Of a stretch of DNA of 64,000 nucleotides, positions 36,921-46,460 are shown piece by piece (positions within the stretch are counted from its first letter, which is position 1; each line of letters starts with the position of its first letter). The notes under the pieces were generated by a model, which saw nothing but the letters and a program-made list of their open reading frames with translations, was not told the DNA's origin and did not search any database. The position numbers and the translations under genes are program-made. This stretch comes from Methanosarcina sp. ERenArc_MAG2 (lineage in GTDB: Archaea; Halobacteriota; Methanosarcinia; Methanosarcinales; Methanosarcinaceae), in NCBI GenBank assembly GCA_023955635.1, contig JAMXHR010000010.1:496001-560000 (forward strand). The letters are read 5' to 3'.

Positions 36921-37261
36921 AGAAATACCTGGTATACTTTTGAGGATTTAGTCGTTATGTTCGGATAAACATAATGATATAAAAATATACTCTATTCTCC
37001 AAGAAAATAGAAAACGTTGCCGAGCATGTTTTTAAAAGAGTTTCAGCGTTTTTACAGCATACTGATAGTTTTTTCATTCTATTTATTGCATTAATCGACA
37101 TCTTTCTTCGGTTAAGTGAGAAATCATAATAAATCGTATCCATTCCCAAGACATATATCCAAAATTTAAATAGACTTAGACTTAGAACTGGAATAGGGGT
37201 ATCGATTTTAGGTAAAGAAACTGAAATTTGAAGCCAGCTTCTGCTATAAAATCGATAGTCT
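36921..37261. other. Upstream region of the ABC operon
   Basis: A/T-rich, no gene. It includes the operon promoter on the minus strand. No clear repressor palindrome was found. Confidence 0.45.
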
Positions 37262-37510
37262 TCAGGCAGAAAATTCCTTAATCGATGACCAATGCAATGA
37301 ATTTATTGTTGAAGAAGGCGGCCGAGAAAGCTGATATCAAGAAGAACGTATATTGCCATTTACAAGACATTCTCAGGCAATTGGACTCGCTAACACAATG
37401 ATTGAACAACAGCTTAAAAAACAGATGGGATGGGATGGTTCCAGTAATATGGCGCAAACATATGTATATCTCTCAAATCCCGAAATTGATAATGCCGTAC
37501 TCGCTTCATA
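37262..37510 (+). pseudogene. Tyrosine recombinase (integrase) C-terminal remnant
   Basis: The active-site region of a phage-type integrase: RHSQAIGLANTMIEQQLKKQ then MGWDGSSNMAQTYVYLSNPE. The catalytic Arg/His box (TRHSxA) and the Tyr-containing segment (YVYLS) are recognisable. Upstream codons (LKKAAEKADIKKN) are in another frame. Only the last 80 residues remain, and their tail overlaps the 3' end of the convergent DUF2892 gene. It could mark an old integration site, but no tRNA is nearby. Confidence 0.68.
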
Positions 37511-37994
37511 CTCCATGTTCATGCCCATGATGTCCATGATGCCTGTGTTCATGTTCATGCCCATGTTCTTTAGACAAGATCTCATCAAAATCCCCGCGTA
37601 AAACTTTCAGTGCATATCTTTCCAGATTAATTTCCTGGCTCGTACGGAAGCCAAATCTTCTGAGTAAAGATATAGGAGGGCACCAGCCCTGTATGGCATA
37701 TTGAAGCAGAAAAGTTGAAGCTATTGTGGGCAAAATAAGCCACTTCTTGCTCTTTGTTAAGCCAAGTATCACTCCAATCAAAGAAACCGTAGCTGCACGG
37801 ACTTCAACAATACGTCCTATATCCCACTCATTATCAAGCTCTTCAATCTTTTTGCTTATTTCATAGTCGGTTTTGCCCGCGTAAAACCTGACTATTGCAG
37901 CTGTTTCTATATCAATTACCTGGTTAATCTCAGGAGGCGTTTTAGCCCTTACTTTATCTCCCTGCAAGAATTCACTGTAATTGCTCATTACCAT
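37506..37994 (-). CDS. DUF2892 membrane protein with His-rich tail
   Basis: 162 residues. A soluble N-terminus (about 1-65) is followed by two membrane helices of the DUF2892/YgaP type (VSLIGVILGLTKSKKWLILP, then TFLLQYAIQGWCPP). A C-terminal tail packed with histidine (HGHEHEHRHHGHHGHEHG, residues about 143-161) probably binds metal ions such as Ni, Co or Zn. GGGAGT precedes ATG 37994. A perfect inverted repeat sits in the promoter, so the gene is probably metal- or stress-regulated. Transport activity is not shown by the sequence. Confidence 0.75.
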   Translation of the reverse strand: MVMSNYSEFLQGDKVRAKTPPEINQVIDIETAAIVRFYAGKTDYEISKKIEELDNEWDIGRIVEVRAATVSLIGVILGLTKSKKWLILPTIASTFLLQYAIQGWCPPISLLRRFGFRTSQEINLERYALKVLRGDFDEILSKEHGHEHEHRHHGHHGHEHGV

Positions 37995-38028
37995 AAAAAC
38001 TCCCTCTTAATGACCTTTTTTAGGTCTT

Positions 38029-38052
38029 ATTATAGACCTAAAATACCTTTAA
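38029..38052 (-). promoter_or_regulatory. Operator-like inverted repeat
   Basis: TTTAGGTCT-TATTAT-AGACCTAAA, 9-bp perfect arms. It lies 35-58 bp upstream of the DUF2892 start codon. A TATA-like AAATTTATATG on the minus strand lies roughly 30 bp further upstream (about 38076-38090), so the palindrome covers the expected transcription start. No adjacent regulator gene was found. Confidence 0.65.
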
Positions 38053-38527
38053 TAAAAGAGGGTAGGATATATGAACATATAAATTTATCATGATAATTAA
38101 GTTTCGAGATTTGACTTGGTAAAGTAAAAAGGGCTAAATTTACTTTTTCTGTTTGCTGGGCTGATACAAGATAAATATGTTTTTTTTGCAAGAGTCAAAA
38201 TTACGCTGGCGCATCCCACTGCAAGCAACAGAGTATTTTTAGCGCCCCCACTCTCGCTTTTATCCCTGAAGAACAAAACCACGCACATATACCTAGAAGC
38301 CACATACAAAGGCCAAGGCTACTGCTTTGGAGAAGGATGGACTTAATAATCCTGAAAAGTTCCACAACGCAATTAAAATGAGTAAGTACGGGTCAGCACT
38401 TACGGGTCAAAGTTCCGGATATGTTTCCTCGATGTTCCAGATCTGGGACATCGAGAGGTTTCTGGGATAATTGTGGAAGAGTGGCGCGGTACACTTCAGG
38501 ATTTAGGGAACGGGGAGCTGGTTCTGA
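38053..38527. other. Intergenic with IS200 end remnant
   Basis: About 38195-38245 (ACGCTGGCGCATCCCACTGCAAGCAACAGAGTA and GCGCCCCCACTC) is a diverged copy of the non-coding end of the IS200 at 18010-18060. A hairpin CGATGTTCCAGATCTGGGACATCG-like structure lies at 38429-38454, downstream of the antiporter gene. No gene seen. Confidence 0.5.
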
Positions 38528-40279
38528 TCAGTTTTCTTCTTTTGCTTGCGACGGAGTGGAAACGAAACTCTCATGCACTCGCTTACGTTCCCGGTTTATC
38601 TGGTCCGGCGTTGCACCGAATTGTTTTAAAATCATCTCCATAACCGAGAGCGCCACTTCACCCTCGTCGGAAAAGACGACGTCTGCTCCTGCAGCTATCA
38701 GGTTTTGCCGGTCGGACAGGTAGGTGGTTCGTGCAATGATCCTGATATGGGAGTTCAGTTCCTGTGCCTGCCTGACAATCTCGCATTCTCCCTTAACATT
38801 GGATGCACTGAGCACCAGTGCATGTGCATTCTTGATCCCGGCCTCCAAAAGCGTATTGGTGCGTGCAGCATCCCCGTATACTGTCTGATACCCCCGGGAA
38901 CGAAGAGACTGTACCGTCTGGATGTTCAGTTCTACGATCGTCGGACATATATCGTTCTCCAATAGCAGTCGTACCACAGTCTGGCCGACGTGTCCGTACC
39001 CGACCACGATAACACGAGTCTGTCTAGATTGCTTGTTCACATGCTCGTTCGTAGCCGGTGCGGGAGCACACCGGGCATGGATACAATTGGTAACATTAGG
39101 TATGCACCGGTCTAGCCAATGTTCGATCTTTCCTCCAGCCCGGTAAAGGAGCGGATTGAGGGTAATCGATATGATTGCAGCTGCTACGAGGATATTTTGG
39201 GCATTTGCAGGAAGAATATTCATTTCCGTTCCCACCGTTGCCAGAATAAACGAAAACTCCCCGATCTGGGAGAGAATCAGGGCAACAGAGAGTGCAACCA
39301 GAAGCGGATATCGCATCAGGACAACGATGAGAAATGCCACCAGCGGTTTACCCAGCAGGATGACTGCAAGGGTAGCTATCACGAGAACCGGGGACTCGAT
39401 CAGGCTGTTCCAGTCAAAGAGCATTCCGATCGAGACAAAGAAGAGCACGGCAAATGCATCCCTTAGGGGAGTGCCTCGGTTGCGGCCCGCGTGCTGAATT
39501 CTGATCGTCCCACTACCATCCCGGCGAGGAAAGCCCCCAAGGCCATCGAGACCTCAAACAGATAAGACGATCCCACAGCGATACCTAGGGCGATTGCCAG
39601 CACTGCGAGGGTAAATAGCTCCTGTGAATTAGTATTTGCAATATGAGTAAGCAGTCGGGGAAGAAGCCGTCCCCCGACTGCAAAGGTGAATATTATCAGA
39701 ACGATGATTTTTACGGCTGTAAACGTTAAGGCTTCAACGATGCCGGTTATCCCGACAACCTCCGGACTAAATATGACCGGGAGCAGTACCAGGACAAATA
39801 CAGTAAAGAGGTCTTCCATCACCAGCCAGCCCAAGGCAATATGCCCGGTCTGGGTATGGATTTCGTTGTTGTCCGAGAGGACCCGGGTCAGAACAACGGT
39901 ACTTGCGACCGATACGGCAAGACCAAAGACGATCCCTACCTTCCAGTCCCAGCCGAGCGTATGTCACGACTGCTCCAAAGGCCGCCGTCGCTAAGCTTTG
40001 GATAAGGGCCCCGGGAAGGGCAATGCGCTTGACGGCCCAGAATTCCTGGAAATGAAACTGTAGACCGACCCCGAACATAAGCAGGATAACCCCTATCTCG
40101 GCCAGTTGTTCAGCAAGCTCTGTGTTTGCTACGAAACCCGGCGTGTGTGGGCTTACCACGATCCCGGCCAGCAGGTAGCCAACAATCGGTGAAAGCCCTA
40201 AGCGGTGAGTGAGATAGCCAAAAACCAGAGCTGCAGCAAATCCTCCGGTCAATGTGAGGATAAGATCAAGATTTTGCAC
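38528..40279 (-). CDS. CPA2 cation/proton antiporter with TrkA-N domain, frameshifted
   Basis: KefB/YbaL-type monovalent cation:proton antiporter. From ATG 40279 (MQNLDLILTLTGGFAAALVF) the membrane part has about 12 helices (GYLLAGIVVSPHTPGF, GVILLMFGVGLQF, GWLVMEDLFTVFVLVLLPVI). A C-terminal Rossmann TrkA-N domain follows (VIVVGYGHVGQTVVRLLLEN) with PTIVELN, and the chain ends SQAKEEN. It breaks near 39955 (not at a homopolymer) and near 39463 (one C missing in CCCC). Corrected, it is about 580 residues. Base composition is clearly more G/C-rich than its flanks, suggesting transfer from another lineage. Confidence 0.83.
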
Positions 40280-41140
40280 GTGTATATTCCCCGTAATAAT
40301 ATAAAGACCATTTTTGAAAAAGGTGTTTTATTCTTTGTCATCGCTTGAAGTTTTCAGGATCTAAAGCCTCATGTTCTGTCTCTCAACTTCTTCTTTAATT
40401 TGCTTTATTCTGCTAATTCTAAAAGCCTGTTTTTTGCGACTGTGGAAGGGCACCCTACTATCTCGGCAACTTCTGCAGCCGTGCAGGTAGATTCATCTAT
40501 AATCTATACATTAAACTGATTTAATAGTTAAGTTTTTTTCCACTTTCAGTAGTTCTGATTTGCTGTAGTTCCGAATGACAATTCTCATTAGTTTACAATT
40601 TTTCCTTAATAATTCACAGGTAATCCACCATTAGTTGATTGATATTATCCCAAAATGATCGAAAACAGTTTCCAGCTCTTTCTTTTTCCACATTTTTGGC
40701 GTTACGAGGACCAACATGCTTTATGAGCATCAGGTTATAAGCAATTTGTTGAAACTCAGAAGTTTATCGAAATTATCTCAAAAAGGAATCCTTTAATTGC
40801 CCTTTCATTGATTATGTTTTCAGAAACTATAAATTGTAAGGAAAATTTATTCTTTTGTGTTTATATACATCCAAGATATCAACATATATGTTCACCAATG
40901 ACCGGAATTTAGACTTGAAATCCTAAATTAAAACATCTATCTTGCAACGGTGGACCATCCTTATTTTTCCAATAATTTCAATTCTGGAAACTGCATGAAA
41001 ATATGAATTTTTTGATTATTTTCATGTTAAGATAATTGGAATGCGGGGAGTTGGAAAGCCCATTAATTTAGTCATGGGAGCAGGCAAGTTAGATAAATTA
41101 ATAGAAAATCAAACAAAATCGAAGAAATAGTCGGGGAAAA
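40280..41140. other. Intergenic with a small HTH gene remnant
   Basis: At about 40360-40510 on the minus strand, codons read STCTAAEVAEIVGCPSTVAK then NRLLELAE and, one frame over, IKQIKEEVERQNMRL. This is a remnant of a small winged-helix protein. The rest, 40510-41140, is A/T-rich and holds no gene that I can support. Confidence 0.5.
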
Positions 41141-41890
41141 ATGAACTCTAGTAAAAATCCATTTTTAAGATTTCTGGCATCTGTCTTTATTATATTAACT
41201 GTAATTACCGCAGGAGCAATTTCGTGTAGTGCTCTTGCAGATGATATACTTGCAAACAATACCCTTAAAGACGATATTATTGCAGATGATATTGTTGCAG
41301 ATGATATTCTTACAAACGGTACCCTTGCAAACGGTACTCTTACAAACGGTACCCTTACAAACGATACCCTTGCAGACTCTGAAGGAGATGTTGAAGACTC
41401 AAAAGGCGTTACAGCCTCTGAAGTAGATTGTGATGAGGCTAACTCTGATGACTGTGAAGAAACAACTCCAGCAGAAGACGTCTGTGAAGAAACAACTCCA
41501 GCAGAAGACGTCTGTGAAGAAACAACTCCAGCAGAAGACGTCTGTGAAGAAACAACTCCAACAGAAGAAGTCTGTGAAGAAACAACTCTAAAAGAAGACG
41601 TCTGTGAAGAAACAACTTCAGCAGAAGAAGTCTGTGAAGAAACAACTCCAACAGAAGAAGTCTGTGAAGAAACAACTCCAACAGAAGAAGTCTGTGAAGA
41701 AACAACTCCAACAGAAGAAGTCTGTGAAGAAACAACTCCAACAGAAGACGTCTGTGAAGAAACAACTCCAACAGAAGACGTCTGTGAAGAAACAACTCCA
41801 ACAGAAGAAGTCTGTGAAGAAACAACTCCAACAGAAGAAGTCTGTGAAGAAGCAGCTCCAGCAGAAGAAGTCTGTGAAGAAGGCCAGTGA
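41141..41890 (+). CDS. Secreted acidic protein of Cys-decapeptide repeats
   Basis: 249 residues. A signal peptide (about 1-32, ending SCSALA) is followed by short imperfect repeats (DDILAN, NGTLTNGTLTN; about 33-80) and an acidic linker. Fourteen tandem decapeptides CEETTPTEEV / CEETTPAEDV come next, and the chain ends CEEGQ. One Cys per 10 residues and 3-4 acids per unit give a very acidic, thiol-rich chain. Secretion suggests disulfide cross-linking or metal binding at the surface. The Thr/Pro pairs would suit O-glycosylation. No family is known to me. A long open frame on the other strand is a by-product of the repeat. Confidence 0.78.
   Translation: MNSSKNPFLRFLASVFIILTVITAGAISCSALADDILANNTLKDDIIADDIVADDILTNGTLANGTLTNGTLTNDTLADSEGDVEDSKGVTASEVDCDEANSDDCEETTPAEDVCEETTPAEDVCEETTPAEDVCEETTPTEEVCEETTLKEDVCEETTSAEEVCEETTPTEEVCEETTPTEEVCEETTPTEEVCEETTPTEDVCEETTPTEDVCEETTPTEEVCEETTPTEEVCEEAAPAEEVCEEGQ
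41453..41872 (+). repeat. Fourteen 30-bp tandem repeats in coding sequence
   Basis: Unit TGTGAAGAAACAACTCCAAC-AGAAGAAGTC, one decapeptide each, in perfect register. Variants cluster: three PAED units first, then mixed units, then PTEE/PTED. This fits recent expansion by slippage or unequal exchange. Copy number is likely to vary between strains. Confidence 0.95.
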
Positions 41891-41998
41891 ACAAGTATAA
41901 TCAATGAGTTAAAAAATAACTTATGTGCCGGAGAGTTCGACATACTCTCCCACAAAAAATCAAAATACAACTATTTATCAGATAGTTTTTTTAACATT

Positions 41999-42127
41999 GA
42001 GCCGATCCCAAAACTCAAAATTGCCTCTTTGAACCCTGATTTCTAAATATTAATTGAGTTTCTGATCATGAAAAGCAGTTTTGAAAACCTTTACTCATTA
42101 AAAATAGGTCAGTTTTGGGATAAGCTC
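41999..42127 (-). mobile_element. MITE family D (IS5-derived), copy 2
   Basis: 129 bp with ends GAGCCGATCCCAAAACT and AGTTTTGGGATAAGCTC. Its reverse complement aligns along its length with 7904-8031 (shared TTTTCATGAT core). The target duplication is not clear here (ATT / CTA). Confidence 0.8.
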
Positions 42128-42184
42128 CTATAGAAACTTACTCTCAATTCACAAAAGATATTTAGAAGTTAATAATTCAAGAAT

Positions 42185-43524
42185 TCACGTCATTATTGGA
42201 GTTGTGTCGATATTGAACATTTTACTCCAATAGTCATTTGCAAGACATCCTCCAGCACATATATCTGTATATGGGCAATCGCAGGAGGGCTTTTTCCGTA
42301 ATCCAATCATCGCATCGCTATGCCATAGGTCCATGATCTTCTTATCGCGAATGTTACCAATCGTGTGATCTAGATTACCGCAGGCTCGCACGTCTCCATC
42401 TGCACTGATATACATAAGGGATCTTCCTGCCGGACAACCGTATATTGCTGCATTGTTTCCTATCATATAATAGGAAGGAAAACCCCCACTTTGAACTTTT
42501 AAAGAATTTATATTTTTGTCGCTTAAGGTCCTAAGTTTATTTGCCATTTCAAGTTTTTCCTCTATCTTCCATTGATTGAGTTGGCGACCCCTTCCCTTAG
42601 AAAATAAAACAAGGAAACGAATTGACTGTACCTGCAAATCCCGTGCAAGCTGAATCATTTCATCCATCTGGTGGGCATTTTCATTCATAACCGTACATGA
42701 AATATTTAATGAAGGAACACCATGTTCCTTGAGTAATTCTATCGCCTTACATGCTCGGGAAAAAGCTCCTGGTCGGCCAACAATGGTATCATGAGTTTCA
42801 CCATCAGCACCATGTATACTTACCTGCACTGAATCAAATAAAATAGCAATTTTTTTGCAAGATCTTCATTTATTAGCCAACCATTTGTACTCGTGGACAG
42901 AGTGCGAATGCCCGACATTCTTGCAACTGTGGCTAATTCGATAAATGATGGATTACAGGTTGGCTCTCCTCCCATGAATGAGAATTCAGGAACTCCTATT
43001 TTGCCAGCCTGTTGGATGACATCAACATAATTCTGAAGAGACATTTCACCTTCAGTTGTTATCGGAGAAGCATCCCTCGAGCAATGTTTACACTGAAGAT
43101 TACATTTTTTTGTTATATCAAGTTCAATTTTTAACGGAATATGGCAAAACCATGTAGTCTGTGAAATATCATACAAATTAAAATATCTCTGATTGATTTC
43201 CGGGATTATTAATTTAGCAGTTGTATTTTTTTCGTATCCTATCAAACCATAGCGATAATATTGTTCAATCTCTTCGAAATCTGTCTCTTTATGACAGATC
43301 TCATTCACACTTTTTCCCCGAATCAATTGTAACAAATCAATGGAATCCACTAAAAATTGACCATTATTATTCTCAACAATAAACCCCATATTCTTAGGAT
43401 AAACAAACAAATCTTCTCTTAAATAGAGCGGGGTTTCTTTATCAGATATTGTTTTTCTTTCATATGTGTATGAAATTTCAGGTATTGAACAGGGAAGATA
43501 TTGTTCATTTTTAAATATAATCAT
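42185..43524 (-). CDS. Radical SAM/SPASM enzyme, frameshifted
   Basis: Peptide-modifying type radical SAM protein of about 447 residues. The N-terminal 110 residues (FVYPKNMGFIVENNNGQFLV ... VNEICHKETDFEEIEQYYRY) form a small winged-helix-like, PqqD-type recognition region. The radical SAM motif is CNLQCKHC (CX3CX2C), then FSFMGGEPTCNP. The C-terminal SPASM region has CPAGRSLMYISADGDVRACG and CDCPYTDICAGGC, ligands for auxiliary Fe-S clusters. The frame breaks in an A7 run at about 42850 (one A missing): ...LAKK | IAILFDSVQVSIHGADGETH. The Cys-rich gene 43780-44118 lies upstream on the same strand, as in RiPP loci. Confidence 0.83.
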
Positions 43525-43779
43525 CGTTTATCCCACTTCGCATAGCTATGTTTTTCTCGAAAAGAAAATTAACGAATCTGGCTCTTTGCTGTTTTTTGTG
43601 GGATGAAAATAATTACTCGGTTGAAAAGTGACCATTCTACTAGATAACATCTATCTTGAATGTGGTTTTTCAAACAAAATGTATTCAAACATTATATGTA
43701 TTGCACCCTTATTTAGAAAGTGATTTATGAATTACCCACTCGAAGAGCCAAAAAATCTTATAGAGCGAAAAATCACTAT

Positions 43780-44118
43780 TCACTTATCTAAATTAACGCC
43801 TTTTTCTTTGAAATATTTTACAACGGATTCTTTATTCTCGATAATAAAATCTTTGATAAGCTCCTGATGAGCGTTAATATTTATAGAGAAATTGTCTCCA
43901 GCACATCCCCATGATGCAGGCATTTCTCCAGGACATGATGCAGGCATTTCGGCTGGACATTTTCCTTCTCTGCAACACCCTTTATCTTGGCAACATCCCT
44001 GATCTTTAACACATCCACAATCGTCGCCTGCCTTAAGTATATCTAAAGCGTCCTCAATTTGTTTCCTTGCCTTTACTCTTGTAGAAGATGATACGGCTTC
44101 ACCAACTTTTCCAGACAT
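43780..44118 (-). CDS. Small Cys-rich protein, possible RiPP precursor
   Basis: 112 residues, no known family. A helical, charged N-terminus (1-31; VKARKQIEDALDILKAG) precedes a stretch with nine Cys (C34, C36, C42, C43, C48, C49, C54, C62, C72) in DCGCVKDQGCCQDKGCCREG. Two PxEMPAS units and a helical C-terminus (80-112) follow. There is no signal peptide. Same strand as the radical SAM/SPASM gene, 255 bp upstream of it. The Cys-dense middle could be a core for thioether bridges. Alternatively it is a cytosolic metal-binding protein; the Cys zone being internal rather than terminal is a point against a classic precursor. Confidence 0.68.
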   Translation of the reverse strand: MSGKVGEAVSSSTRVKARKQIEDALDILKAGDDCGCVKDQGCCQDKGCCREGKCPAEMPASCPGEMPASWGCAGDNFSININAHQELIKDFIIENKESVVKYFKEKGVNLDK

Positions 44119-44199
44119 GTATAAACGTAATTAGTATTACTATTTAATATTTTGTATTATGCCAGTAGTTCCGAATCTTCTTAGTTTCGAGACCCACTT

Positions 44200-44287
44200 T
44201 TTACAAATAAAGGGTTAAATCAAAAAGGGATTGAAGATCATAGAGTCGTTTGTTATGATGCCAAAAAACGGGTTTTGGGATAGGCTC
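44200..44287 (+). other. IS5-type end remnant
   Basis: Ends GGGTTTTGGGATAGGCTC at 44287, the inner-to-outer sequence of the IS5 transposase 3' end seen at 5466-5485. Only the tip is convincing. Confidence 0.4.
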
Positions 44288-44339
44288 AATGTATGGTATC
44301 ATCAGTTTGAGATGTTATCTTCCCGTAAGGTGGTTTGAT

Positions 44340-44664
44340 TTGTTTGGTATTTTTTGGCAGTCAACAACCCAGAAAGACAATTTAATAATTTCGTCGGCTC
44401 GTATATTCTGGACAAGATAGAATTCCTTTTTATGCCAAAACATGCAAGTTGGCTTAATGCAGCAGAAATAGAGATCAATGTGATGGATATTGAATGTACA
44501 GACAGAAGGATAGGTAATATGGAGACACTTTCCCACGAAGTGAATGCATGGACAAAGAGAAGGAATGAATATAAAAAGAAAATAGAATGGAAATTTACGA
44601 AGAAGAATGCAGATGAGAAAATGTCAAAATATTATGTGAAATAATTAAATTGCCACGACACTAG
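44340..44664 (+). pseudogene. IS630 transposase C-terminal remnant
   Basis: Codes for the last 95 residues of an IS630-type transposase. FLFMPKHASWLNAAEIEINV contains the third catalytic acid and the HxSWLNxxE motif of the Tc1/mariner-related fold, and WTKRRNEYKKKIEWKFTKKN is typical for the end. The stop at 44642-44644 is followed by the outer repeat ...CACGACACTAG (ending 44664). The HTH and first two acids are absent, so it is dead. Confidence 0.82.
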
Positions 44665-44826
44665 GGGAGAAAGCGGGAGTAATCCCTCCGACTTACCTGA
44701 TCTTCAAAATGCGTAAATCCTAAACACAAAAGAAAAAATAACTCTCAAATCTGGCAAAAAAGGAGAATTTACCCTTTTGTCAGATTTGATTAATTATCCC
44801 GGTATCGGGCTACAATTAACTCTGCT

Positions 44827-46446
44827 TTACCTTCTTATGTAGAGGCATACTCCAAGAAGCCCGACTATCCCGGAAATCATTTCGAAGCCAGGAATTGTAC
44901 TTGTACTTTCTTTTTGTTCAGGCGTCTGCTCAGGTGTCTGCTCAGGCGTCTGTTCAGCATTTGTTGCTATACTTCCATTATTTTGTTCAAGATCCTGAGT
45001 GTCAGGTGTGGACTGCGTTTCATTCACAGCTTCATTTGCTGCTGCCTTACCTGTTATTGCAAAGGAAGAGAACCCTGAGGTGCTGGCTGTGAAATACAGG
45101 TACTTGTCATCTTCTTCTGATAGGTTTGTTTGTAGCTGATTCCATTTTGTATCATTGTAAATGGAAAGGGTGATAGAAGATGGATCTATATTTTTGTCCT
45201 GTATCCAGGATTTTTCAACCTTGAAATATACGACCGCATTTTCTATATTGCTTGAAGTTGCAAATCCGCTGGTTCCAACCCAGATGTTTAGAGATTTGTA
45301 GACTTCGTCAGAAGGCAATTCCGAAACCAGATTGGATTTTCCTTTCAGCATCTCGGCTATAGTCGTTGTCTTTCCGATGGTCTTCTTTGAATCGAAGCTT
45401 ACATTTACGACAGGGGTAACGTTATTTGGGAAATCAAACTTTACAGGGTTTCCGCTTGCGATGAATGTCTGTGAAATCTCTTTAGCCTCAACATTACTTT
45501 GAAGTTCAGGAGAAACCCCGCCGCTACCGCCGCTGCTACCAGCGCTCTTGTGGCTGTGTCCTCCACTGCTGTCGTCGTCACTGTCGCTGGAACTGTTTTC
45601 TCCCGGTACATTTATTGTATTAGCTGTTGAGACAGTTCCACCTTCATTGCTAACTGTCAGTGTTACCGTATAGGTTCCTGCTATAGAATAAGTATGATTT
45701 GGATTCCTTTCGGTTGAATAATTTCCGTCTCCAAAGTCCCAGTTCCATACATTTGCATTTTGCGATAGGTCTGTAAACTGCACAGAAAGAGTATCAGAAT
45801 CACTGGTAGTATCGGCATCGAATTCTGCTGTGGGAACTTCTCCCTCACCCTGTTCTCCCTGCACGATTATTTCTTGAGTTTTTGAGTCCCAACCATTTTC
45901 ATTGTTTACTACCAGAACAGCGGTATAGTTTCCTGCTACAGAGTAATTATGTGTTGGATTCTTCTCTTTTGAAGTATTTCCGTCCCCAAAGCTCCAGAAC
46001 CGGGAAGTTGCACCTGTACTGTTGTCATTAAACGATACTACAAACGGGGCATTTCCGTATGTGGGAGATGCAGATAATTCCACGACTGGCAGGTTAAAAC
46101 TTTTATTATTGGCAGTTACATAGGCTACCTTTGTAAGTCTGTCACTTCCTCCAGGTCCCCATGCTGCCAGCGTAACAGTATAAACTCCAGGTTTTTTAAT
46201 ATTATGATGAGTTGTTCTCTCTGCACTGCTGTAAGTAGTAGCGTTTGTTTCTATATTTTTAAATATCCAAAGCCAATTAGTGACGTTTCCTGTGACGTCA
46301 CCAGTAAACCTGGTATATAATGTAACATTTCCATCTGTAATATTAGAAGTAAAATCGTTAATTTTTACATCGCCTGTTGCTAAAGCTGTGGGCATTAGAA
46401 GTATAACTAGTGCTAATAAAACCATCGGCAAGATATGTTTTTTCAT
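44827..46446 (-). CDS. PKD surface protein with PGF-type C-terminal anchor
   Basis: 539 residues. A signal peptide (about 1-24) precedes three PKD-like domains (TSNITDGNVTLYTRFTG region; VELSASPTYGNAPFVVSFND; AEFDADTTSDSDTLSVQFTD). A Ser/Gly/His linker (DSDDDSSGGHSHKSAGSSGG) follows, then a PGF-pre-PGF-type domain (EISQTFIASGNPVKFDFPNN ... LNIWVGTSGFATSSNIENAV). EQTPEQTPEQ repeats lead to IPGFEMISGIVGLLGVCLYI-RR, a PGF-CTERM-like sorting tail probably processed by an archaeosortase and lipid-anchored. AAGGAG lies 9 nt before ATG 46446. MITE B begins immediately upstream of that RBS. Confidence 0.87.
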   Translation of the reverse strand: MKKHILPMVLLALVILLMPTALATGDVKINDFTSNITDGNVTLYTRFTGDVTGNVTNWLWIFKNIETNATTYSSAERTTHHNIKKPGVYTVTLAAWGPGGSDRLTKVAYVTANNKSFNLPVVELSASPTYGNAPFVVSFNDNSTGATSRFWSFGDGNTSKEKNPTHNYSVAGNYTAVLVVNNENGWDSKTQEIIVQGEQGEGEVPTAEFDADTTSDSDTLSVQFTDLSQNANVWNWDFGDGNYSTERNPNHTYSIAGTYTVTLTVSNEGGTVSTANTINVPGENSSSDSDDDSSGGHSHKSAGSSGGSGGVSPELQSNVEAKEISQTFIASGNPVKFDFPNNVTPVVNVSFDSKKTIGKTTTIAEMLKGKSNLVSELPSDEVYKSLNIWVGTSGFATSSNIENAVVYFKVEKSWIQDKNIDPSSITLSIYNDTKWNQLQTNLSEEDDKYLYFTASTSGFSSFAITGKAAANEAVNETQSTPDTQDLEQNNGSIATNAEQTPEQTPEQTPEQKESTSTIPGFEMISGIVGLLGVCLYIRR

Positions 46447-46460
46447 GTCAAATTCTCCTT

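Noticed and set aside
37262..37510. Integrated provirus or genomic island boundary
   Set aside because: Only 80 residues of an integrase remain; no tRNA, att-type repeat or viral genes are present nearby.
37353..37601. 82-codon plus-strand protein with Met-rich tail
   Set aside because: The first part is an integrase remnant; the Met-rich tail is only the antisense of the His-rich tail of the DUF2892 gene.
41098..41970. Long minus-strand and extra plus-strand frames across the decapeptide repeat
   Set aside because: All three plus frames and the minus strand stay open because of the 30-bp periodicity; only 41141-41890 has a signal peptide and start context.
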